A DNA stretch of 10,588 bases. It comes from Clostridia bacterium. GTDB taxonomy: Bacteria; Bacillota_A; Clostridia; Christensenellales; Aristaeellaceae. Shown here one piece after another: positions 6,890 to 10,588 of the stretch. A program made the position numbers and the translations under genes. The notes beneath the pieces are model-generated. The model was not told the DNA's origin and ran no database searches. It worked only from the letters and a program-made list of their open reading frames with translations. The stretch's first letter is position 1. Every line of letters begins with the position of its first letter. The stretch covers positions 1-10,588 of the forward strand of contig JAFQEB010000132.1 of NCBI GenBank assembly GCA_017399225.1. The letters run 5' to 3'.

Positions 6890-6925
6890 CCGCCGGAGGC
6901 ACCCCCGTAAAGGAGGAACACCCCC

Positions 6926-7633
6926 ATGCTCAAGAAGCTCAAGCAGGCCGTTTATGAGGCCAATATGGAACTGCCAAAGCGGAACCTGGTCACCTACACC
7001 TGGGGCAATGTGTCCGGCATCGACCGGGAGAAGGGCCTGGTGGTCATCAAGCCCTCCGGCGTGGATTATGAGGATCTCACCCCGGAGATGATGGTCGTGC
7101 TCGACCTGGAGGGCAATGTGGTGGAGGGCAAATTGAACCCCTCCAGCGACACCAAGACCCATATCGAGCTGTACAAGCAGTACCCCGAGATCGGCGGCAT
7201 CGTCCACACCCACAGCCCCTATGCGGTGGGCTGGGCCCAGGCCTGCGAGGACATCCCCTGCTACGGCACCACCCATGCGGACTACTTCTACGGCCCCGTG
7301 CCCTGCGCCCGTCACCTCACCACCGAGGAGATCGACGAGGACTACGAGAAGAACACCGGCAAGGTCATTATTGAGGAGCTGACCAAGCGGGAGATCGAGC
7401 CCCTGCACACCCCCGGCATCGTCTGCGCGAGCCACGGCCCCTTCACCTGGGGCAAGTCTCCCGCCCAGGCCGTGTACCACGCGGTGGTGCTGGAGGAGGT
7501 CTCAAAAATGGCGGTGTACACCCGTCAGATCAAGGCGGACGCGGCTCCCGCGCCCCAGAACATCCAGGACAAGCACTTCCTGCGCAAGCATGGCCCGAAT
7601 GCTTACTACGGCCAGCCTGGACAGCAGCACTAA
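6926..7633 (+). CDS. araD: L-ribulose-5-phosphate 4-epimerase
   Basis: This 235-residue class II aldolase-family enzyme interconverts L-ribulose-5-phosphate and D-xylulose-5-phosphate, feeding arabinose into the pentose phosphate pathway. The key residues of E. coli AraD are all present, shifted by one. The zinc ligands are H94, H96 (HTH) and H170. The catalytic residues are D119 (in THADY) and Y228 in the C-terminal [10 protein letters not shown], which is almost identical to the E. coli end. D75 in NPSSDTKTH is also conserved. WGNVSG (26-31) and KPSG (42-45) form the phosphate-binding part. The length matches the family (about 231). The start has AAAGGAGG nine bases upstream. It follows the FGGY kinase after a 400-base gap and ends in a strong terminator. 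It probably forms a cytosolic homotetramer. Confidence 0.95.
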   Translation: MLKKLKQAVYEANMELPKRNLVTYTWGNVSGIDREKGLVVIKPSGVDYEDLTPEMMVVLDLEGNVVEGKLNPSSDTKTHIELYKQYPEIGGIVHTHSPYAVGWAQACEDIPCYGTTHADYFYGPVPCARHLTTEEIDEDYEKNTGKVIIEELTKREIEPLHTPGIVCASHGPFTWGKSPAQAVYHAVVLEEVSKMAVYTRQIKADAAPAPQNIQDKHFLRKHGPNAYYGQPGQQH

Positions 7634-7642
7634 GCTACAGTC

Positions 7643-7680
7643 GCGCCCCCTTCCTGTAATGGAGGGGGGCGCTTCCTATT
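7643..7680 (+). terminator. Rho-independent terminator after araD
   Basis: A 12-bp stem (7643-7654 with 7661-7672, one G-U pair) with a six-base loop, TGTAAT, is followed by TTCCTATT. It begins ten bases after the araD stop codon. Confidence 0.82.
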
Positions 7681-7682
7681 GT

Positions 7683-7746
7683 CAAAGGTTCCGGAGCGAA
7701 GCGGAGGCGTATGCTCCCGCGTGAGCGGGTGAGAGGGTTTTGCGCG
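7683..7746 (+). repeat. Two-hairpin modular repeat, copy 2
   Basis: The first 32 bases (7683-7714) recur exactly, in reverse complement, at 10509-10540. The last 26 bases (7714-7739) recur with one change, also reversed, at 10356-10381. The second hairpin is CCCGC-GTGA-GCGGG, with a GNRA-type loop. It ends in TGCGCG (7741-7746), which also flanks copies 5 and 6. It abuts copy 3 tail to tail. Confidence 0.88.
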
Positions 7747-7749
7747 TAA

Positions 7750-7806
7750 GAGCCCTCTCAGTCATCCAGACAAGCCGGATGACAGCTCTCCCGGAGGGAG
7801 ACCCTT
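7750..7806 (-). repeat. Two-hairpin modular repeat, copy 3
   Basis: This has the same arms as copy 1, but the central stem is GTCATCC/GGATGAC (7761-7767 with 7777-7783) with a nine-base loop. The sequence differs while pairing is kept. The second stem, TCTCCC/GGGAGA, is the same as in copy 1. It lies 26 bases upstream of the padR promoter. Confidence 0.85.
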
Positions 7807-7831
7807 CTGGAAAGAAATTTCAAAAACCCTA

Positions 7832-7860
7832 TTGACAAATGTATCGGCGTCCGATATAAT
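7832..7860 (+). promoter_or_regulatory. Consensus sigma-A promoter of the padR operon
   Basis: TTGACA (7832-7837), exactly 17 bases, then TATAAT (7855-7860) form a perfect consensus promoter. The dyad operators overlap its spacer, its -10 box and the expected start site, so the strong promoter is presumably held down by a repressor. Confidence 0.93.
7842..7856. promoter_or_regulatory. Operator 1, probable PadR site
   Basis: TATCGGCGTCCGATA is a perfect six-base dyad, TATCGG/CCGATA, around CGT. It covers the promoter spacer and the first bases of the -10 box, so a bound protein would block RNA polymerase. Assignment to the adjacent PadR protein is inference from position and family habit. Confidence 0.75.
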
Positions 7861-7863
7861 CTA

Positions 7864-7878
7864 TATCGACGACCGATA
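7864..7878. promoter_or_regulatory. Operator 2, probable PadR site
   Basis: TATCGACGACCGATA matches operator 1 in 13 of 15 positions and is centred 22 bases downstream of it, about two helical turns, on the same DNA face. It extends outward into a seven-base dyad, TATATCG/CGATATA. It overlaps the predicted transcription start. Confidence 0.75.
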
Positions 7879-7904
7879 TAACGGCCGCCGAAAGGAATGA
7901 GCAT

Positions 7905-8231
7905 ATGGGTATCAATACGGGCGCATTGACCGAAGCGGTCTACTACATCCTGCTGTCGCTGCTGCAGCCGCTGCACGGCTACGGCATCATGCAGAACGTG
8001 GAGAGGCTCTCCGGCGGGCGATTGAAGCTGGCGGCGGGCACGCTGTACGGGGCCATCAGCACGATGCTGGAGAAGGGCTGGATCACCGCGCTGGACAATG
8101 GCGCAGACAGCCGCAAGAAGGAATACGTCATCACCGAAACAGGCCGAGAGATCCTCCGCGCCGAGTACGCCCGGCTGAAGGGACTGGTGGACAACGGCCG
8201 TATGGCATTGGAGGAGGAAGCGAGCGTATGA
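7905..8231 (+). CDS. PadR-family transcriptional repressor
   Basis: This 108-residue winged-helix regulator is the short PadR type, with a small dimerisation helix at the end. The family signatures are HGYGIMQ (24-30), the recognition region AAGTLYGAISTMLEKGWI (43-60) and the wing SRKKEYVITETG (69-80). The C-terminal helix REILRAEYARLKGLVDNG mediates dimerisation. PadR proteins usually repress adjacent genes and release DNA on binding a small ligand. AAAGGA lies eight bases upstream of the ATG. The gene leads the operon and overlaps the DUF2812 gene by four bases (ATGA), a sign of translational coupling. Two dyads in its promoter suggest autorepression. The inducer is unknown, but the downstream membrane proteins hint at envelope stress or a membrane-active compound. 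Confidence 0.93.
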   Translation: MGINTGALTEAVYYILLSLLQPLHGYGIMQNVERLSGGRLKLAAGTLYGAISTMLEKGWITALDNGADSRKKEYVITETGREILRAEYARLKGLVDNGRMALEEEASV

Positions 8232-8770
8232 GACAGGTGATCCGCAAGTGGTTCTGGGCATGGGAGTTTGATAAGGAAGAGCAGTGGCTGTGCGACATGG
8301 CCGCCAAGGGCAAGGCCCTCGTCAGCGCCCGCTACATCACCTATGAGTTTGAGGACAGCGCTCCCGGCGAATATGCCGTCCGGCTGGAAATGCTGGAGAA
8401 CAACCCCGACAGTGAAGAGGGCCGCCAGTACATCGAGTTCGTGGAATCCACCGGCGCGGAGTATGTCGGTAAGGTCATGAAGTGGGTCTACTTCCGCAAG
8501 AAGACCGCCGACGGCCCCTTCGAGCTCCATGGCGACAACGCCACCCGCATCAAGCACCTGGGCGGCATCATCCGGCTGCTCAAGCCCCTGATGGCCCTCA
8601 ACGTGGGCTGCGGCGTGTACAACCTGTGCATTGGCATTGGGCTGAACTCGGTGGTGAATGTGGTGTGCGCGGCGGCCTCCGGGGCGGTGGCATGGCTGCT
8701 GTACCGGGGCCTGGTCAAGCTGAACGACAAGAAGCAGCGGCTGGAGAAGGAAGCCCAGCTGTTCGAGTGA
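8228..8770 (+). CDS. DUF2812 domain membrane protein
   Basis: This 180-residue protein has an N-terminal soluble DUF2812 region, seen in KWFWAWEFDKEEQWLCDMAAKGKAL, the PGEYAVRLEML strand and the WVYFRKK block (about residues 7-95). A C-terminal membrane part follows, with two predicted helices near 113-134 and 136-158, and then a charged tail. DUF2812 proteins are commonly encoded directly beside a PadR regulator in Firmicutes. Their molecular role is not known; sensing or signalling at the membrane is a guess. The start codon overlaps the padR stop (8228-8231), so expression is coupled to the repressor. Family identity is confident; function is not. Confidence 0.9.
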   Translation: MRQVIRKWFWAWEFDKEEQWLCDMAAKGKALVSARYITYEFEDSAPGEYAVRLEMLENNPDSEEGRQYIEFVESTGAEYVGKVMKWVYFRKKTADGPFELHGDNATRIKHLGGIIRLLKPLMALNVGCGVYNLCIGIGLNSVVNVVCAAASGAVAWLLYRGLVKLNDKKQRLEKEAQLFE

Positions 8771-8781
8771 GGTGATCGTCT

Positions 8782-9183
8782 ATGAAGACTGGCTGGCGGA
8801 TCGCGCTCTATGCGCTGGCGGCGGTGTTTGTGTTGATGGGCGTATTGGTGCTCGCCGGCGTCATGGGGCCGGGTAAATCGACCATCACACGGGAGGACGA
8901 CCTGTTCTCTCTGGGCATGTCGTACATGAACGGGGAGCAGTCGGCAGACTTCTCCCTGGAGGCAGGCGACGCCATTGAGGTGACCGTGGTGCATATCAGC
9001 GGCGACCTCAGGATGCGCATTGCCTGCGGGGAGAATGTGGTCTACGAGGGACACAACCCGGAGATGGGGCAGTTCCGCGTGAATATTCTCACGGATGGGG
9101 AGTACACGATCACCGTCAGCGGACAGCGGGCGGATGGCAGTGTGACCTTCCGGATGATCCGGGATGAAGCGAAGGAGGAATGA
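8782..9183 (+). CDS. Membrane-anchored hypothetical protein
   Basis: I do not recognise a named family in these 133 residues. Residues 5-28 form an N-terminal hydrophobic anchor (IALYALAAVFVLMGVLVLAG). The rest is predicted to face outward and to consist of alternating strands: ADFSLEAGDAIEVTVVHISG, LRMRIACGENVVYEGH, QFRVNILTDGEYTITVSG, SVTFRM. This is the layout of a small beta sandwich. AGGTGA lies six bases before the ATG and overlaps the end of the DUF2812 gene. It is the third gene of the padR operon. It may act as the exposed part of a membrane assembly with its neighbours, but that is inference from context only. Confidence 0.8.
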   Translation: MKTGWRIALYALAAVFVLMGVLVLAGVMGPGKSTITREDDLFSLGMSYMNGEQSADFSLEAGDAIEVTVVHISGDLRMRIACGENVVYEGHNPEMGQFRVNILTDGEYTITVSGQRADGSVTFRMIRDEAKEE

Positions 9184-9186
9184 TGG

Positions 9187-9402
9187 ATGGCAGATCAGAA
9201 CAGGAAGCAATCCGGCGGCTTCAACCCCATCGGCCTGTGCCTGGGCGTGAGCGTCGGCCTGTGCTTCGGCATGGCGATGGGCAATATCGCATTGGGTCTG
9301 TGCATGGGTATGGGTGTGGGCCTGTGCTTCAGCGTCGCGCTGGGACAGCATTCCCATACGGATGACAAGCAGGATGAAAAGTCTGGGGAGGATGAGCAAT
9401 GA
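9187..9402 (+). CDS. Small glycine-zipper membrane protein with GLC repeats
   Basis: This 71-residue protein is almost entirely a membrane hairpin. Glycines recur every four residues (G16, G20, G24, G28, G32, then G37, G41, G45, G53), the classic GxxxG packing pattern. The motif GLC appears four times (16, 24, 37, 45). Residues 16-33 and 37-54 are an internal duplication with about 11 of 18 positions identical. The C-terminal tail is short, histidine-bearing and acidic (HSHTDDKQDEKSGEDE). The start is set by GGAGG (9174-9178) eight bases upstream, overlapping the end of the previous gene. Small glycine-rich proteins of this look may oligomerise or perturb membranes, but no function is known to me. 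Unusually, it has four regularly placed cysteines in the membrane segments. Confidence 0.78.
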   Translation: MADQNRKQSGGFNPIGLCLGVSVGLCFGMAMGNIALGLCMGMGVGLCFSVALGQHSHTDDKQDEKSGEDEQ

Positions 9403-9584
9403 GGAACGTCTGGCGCGCGATTGGCCTGTGCTTTTCCATTGCCGGGCTGGCGGTGCTGATCCTTGCGCTTGTGCGGGAGGGTGAACAGCCGCTGCCCCTC
9501 GTCGGGCTGCTGCTGACCAATATCGGCCTGTGGACGAACATCATTGTCCAGCAGCGCGAAAGGAAGGAGGAGAAGCATGAGTGA
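9399..9584 (+). CDS. Small two-helix membrane protein
   Basis: This 61-residue protein has two predicted membrane helices, IGLCFSIAGLAVLILAL (8-24) and LPLVGLLLTNIGLWTNIIV (32-50), followed by a charged tail, QQRERKEEKHE. The ATG overlaps the stop of the glycine-zipper gene (ATGA, 9399-9402), so translation is coupled. The GLCFSxAGLAV stretch echoes the GLCF motif of that neighbour. No family is recognised. The tail is positively charged near the membrane, so it probably faces the cytoplasm. Confidence 0.75.
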   Translation: MRNVWRAIGLCFSIAGLAVLILALVREGEQPLPLVGLLLTNIGLWTNIIVQQRERKEEKHE

Positions 9585-9669
9585 GTTCCTGACGGCCGCC
9601 CTGCCGTGGCTTGCGCTAGGCATGGCGCTGGCGGTGGCGATGACCTATATGAACCTTGGGAAGAAGTAA
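9577..9669 (+). CDS. 30-residue single-helix membrane peptide
   Basis: This tiny gene encodes M-S-E-F-L-T-A-A-L-P-W-L-A-L-G-M-A-L followed by AVAMTYMNLGKK. It is one hydrophobic helix (about residues 4-25) with a lysine end. GGAGG (9566-9570) lies six bases upstream of the ATG, and its start overlaps the end of the 61-residue gene by eight bases. The opening, xEFLxAALPW, resembles to my memory longer Firmicutes small proteins that carry a glycine-rich GMCLGMCFG tail. If so, this copy is the head of such a protein with the glycine-rich part encoded separately at 9187-9402. It contains a CTA codon, rare in this window. The strong ribosome-binding site and tight packing argue that it is real. 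Confidence 0.65.
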   Translation: MSEFLTAALPWLALGMALAVAMTYMNLGKK

Positions 9670-9681
9670 GGAGGAAGCACG

Positions 9682-10164
9682 ATGGCTTTTCCGACACATA
9701 TCGTTGCGGCGGCGGGCTATGTTTTTGACCGGGATGGCAACCTGCTGCTGATCAAGACCCGCAACCGGGGCTGGGACTGTACCGGCGGTCAGGTCGAAGC
9801 GGGGGAGGATCTCGAAGAGGCTGTGCTGCGGGAGATCATGGAGGAGAGCGGCGTCACGGCCCGGGTGAAGTGCCTGTGCGGGGTGTACTCCAACGTGGGG
9901 CAGTACACCTTCTACGATGGCGTTACGCCCGTACCCACGAAGGTCATGTTCGACTTTATCTGCGAATATGAGGGTGGGGAGTGCCGCACGTCCGACGAGT
10001 CCAGCGAGGTCATCTGGGTGCCGAAGGAGAAGGTGCTGGATTATGTCACCACGCCTGTGCTGCGATACCGCTTTGAAAAGATCCTCAACTTCAACGGGCA
10101 GGTGACCTACGCCTCCTATGTCACCAGAGCGGAGTTCAAGGTGCTGAAGGAGCGCTGCTTCTGA
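9682..10164 (+). CDS. Nudix hydrolase
   Basis: This 160-residue protein has a complete Nudix box at residues 36-58 (GQVEAGEDLEEAVLREIMEE, then SGV), including the REUxEE metal-binding core. The preceding strands AAAGYVFDRDGNLLLIKTRNRGWD and the box itself are typical of enzymes that cut nucleoside diphosphates linked to another group. The C-terminal half (TPVPTKVMFDFICEYEGGE, EVIWVPKEKVLDYV) completes the fold. It is probably cytosolic. The substrate cannot be read from the sequence. AAGGAGG ends seven bases before the ATG, and only 12 bases separate it from the 30-residue gene, so it appears to be the last gene of the padR operon. A terminator follows eight bases after the stop codon. Its inclusion in a regulator-membrane-protein operon is unexpected. 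Confidence 0.93.
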   Translation: MAFPTHIVAAAGYVFDRDGNLLLIKTRNRGWDCTGGQVEAGEDLEEAVLREIMEESGVTARVKCLCGVYSNVGQYTFYDGVTPVPTKVMFDFICEYEGGECRTSDESSEVIWVPKEKVLDYVTTPVLRYRFEKILNFNGQVTYASYVTRAEFKVLKERCF

Positions 10165-10165
10165 C

Positions 10166-10212
10166 AAAAAACGAAGCTGCAAGTCGGAAAAAGCTTGCAG
10201 CTTCTTGTGTTG
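10166..10212 (+). terminator. Rho-independent terminator after the Nudix gene
   Basis: A perfect 11-bp stem, GAAGCTGCAAG/CTTGCAGCTTC (10173-10183 with 10194-10204), is preceded by an A-run (10166-10170) and followed by TTGTGTTG. Because A and T tracts flank both sides, it could work in both directions. Confidence 0.82.
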
Positions 10213-10253
10213 CTGTGAGTAGGAAGATAGTGATAAATTTGAATTTGACGCGC

Positions 10254-10308
10254 CAAAAGGCTCTCCCTCCGGGAGAGCTGTCAGCGTCAGCTGACTGAGA
10301 GGGCCTTT
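10254..10308 (+). repeat. Two-hairpin modular repeat, copy 4
   Basis: The first stem is GCTCTCCC/GGGAGAGC (10260-10267 with 10271-10278), and the second is GTCAGC/GCTGAC (10280-10285 with 10290-10295). The arms AAAGG and TGAGAGGG are shared with copies 1 and 3, which lie in the opposite orientation. It faces copy 5 tail to tail. Confidence 0.85.
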
Positions 10309-10355
10309 GCTGCCAAACATGCCAACAGCAGAGAGGCGCGTCTGCGGACGCGCAG

Positions 10356-10405
10356 AACCCTCTCACCCGCTCGCGCGGGAGCTCTCCCAAAGGGAGAGCC
10401 TTTGG
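10356..10405 (-). repeat. Two-hairpin modular repeat, copy 5
   Basis: In reverse complement it opens with CCAAAGG and the stem CTCTCCC/GGGAGAG, as in copy 4. It continues with CCCGC-GCGA-GCGGG and GTGAGAGGGTT, as in copy 2. It is thus a hybrid of the two types. The single difference from copy 2 in the second hairpin keeps a GNRA loop (GTGA versus GCGA). Confidence 0.88.
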
Positions 10406-10469
10406 ATATGGTATAGCCCAGCTTTATAGGAACTTGTCAGATCCTTTGCAGGTTGTCCGTCGAGTCGCT

Positions 10470-10540
10470 CGCGCATTCTCCCTCAGTCTCCGCGCAAGCG
10501 CGGAGCCAGCATACGCCTCCGCTTCGCTCCGGAACCTTTG
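10470..10540 (-). repeat. Two-hairpin modular repeat, copy 6
   Basis: Bases 10509-10540 are the exact reverse complement of 7683-7714 (32 bases), so the first module is that of copy 2. The second hairpin is different: CTCCGCGC/GCGCGGAG (10489-10496 and 10499-10506), with CTCAG and CGCGCA at the distal end. This is a third module combination. Confidence 0.85.
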
Positions 10541-10588
10541 CCCGTTCCGGGCAACTCCCCACCGGGGAGCCGGTTCCTCCCGGAGGGA

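Larger units (their letters stand above)
6581..6925. other. Gene-free gap between kinase and araD, filled with repeats
   Basis: No protein gene with a ribosome-binding site and a convincing composition is present. The gap holds a possible terminal-inverted-repeat element (6669-6768) and a tandem of hairpins (6847-6889) just before the araD ribosome-binding site. I see no consensus promoter. A lone TATAAA (6713-6718) lacks a -35 partner. araD is either transcribed by read-through from the kinase or from a promoter I cannot identify. Confidence 0.6.
10213..10588. other. Gene-free tail with a cluster of palindromic elements
   Basis: No coding sequence is supported. The stretch holds three copies of the modular repeat, a 7-bp hairpin with a TGCG loop (10336-10342 with 10347-10353), and the stems GCCCG/CGGGC (10540-10544 with 10548-10552) and CTCCCC/GGGGAG (10555-10560 with 10564-10569). 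The final TCCTCCCGGAGGGA resembles the first hairpin of the repeat family, so another copy may be cut by the window end. Confidence 0.7.

Noticed and set aside
6719..6957. Short plus-strand frames just before araD
   Set aside because: They run through hairpins and repeats, overlap the araD ribosome-binding site and start, and have no ribosome-binding site of their own.
8488..9399. Open reading frame of 303 codons on the minus strand with an HTHTHAQTQ-like repeat
   Set aside because: It is antisense to the PadR operon. The histidine-rich repeat is the reverse reading of the glycine-zipper codons.
10254..10588. CRISPR array
   Set aside because: The repeats are palindromic, in both orientations, irregularly spaced and without uniform spacers, and there are no cas genes.

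Overview
The window looks like an accessory stretch of chromosome from a GC-rich anaerobic Bacillota, probably a gut or rumen Clostridia of the Oscillospiraceae/Christensenellales kind. The reasons are strong GGAGG ribosome-binding sites, consensus sigma-A promoters with 17-bp spacers, a PadR-DUF2812 gene pair, a Firmicutes-style FGGY kinase, and many short palindromic intergenic repeats. This placement is inference, since there is no rRNA or marker gene to confirm it.

Left part (1-4791), minus strand. Five genes form two likely transcription units. A divergent promoter (-35 at 4833-4838, -10 at 4810-4815) precedes an unrecognised protein with two CxxCG motifs, followed 12 bases later by a serine beta-lactamase-like hydrolase. 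A second consensus promoter (2513-2485) starts a unit of a secreted ComEC-type metallo-beta-lactamase-fold protein, a YjjG-type HAD phosphatase and a DUF985 cupin. Bases 1-237 hold no gene but do hold two strong hairpins.

Middle part (4853-7680), plus strand. An FGGY carbohydrate kinase with its own promoter is followed, after a 400-base repeat-filled gap, by L-ribulose-5-phosphate 4-epimerase (AraD) and a clear terminator. Together they suggest the last two steps of L-arabinose catabolism: L-ribulose to L-ribulose-5-phosphate to D-xylulose-5-phosphate. No isomerase or transporter is present here.

Right part (7832-10164), plus strand. A tightly packed, apparently autoregulated operon has a perfect TTGACA-17-TATAAT promoter carrying two copies of a 15-bp dyad operator. 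The genes are a PadR repressor, a DUF2812 membrane protein, a membrane-anchored hypothetical protein, a four-fold GLC-repeat glycine-zipper membrane protein, two more tiny membrane proteins (61 and 30 residues), and a Nudix hydrolase closed by a terminator. The small-protein tail is the best candidate for a little-described system.

Intergenic DNA. At least six copies of a two-hairpin modular repeat lie at 6526-6580, 7683-7806 and 10254-10540. The copies share arms but swap hairpin modules, vary the stem with pairing kept, and include a perfect 32-bp inverted pair that brackets the PadR-Nudix operon.
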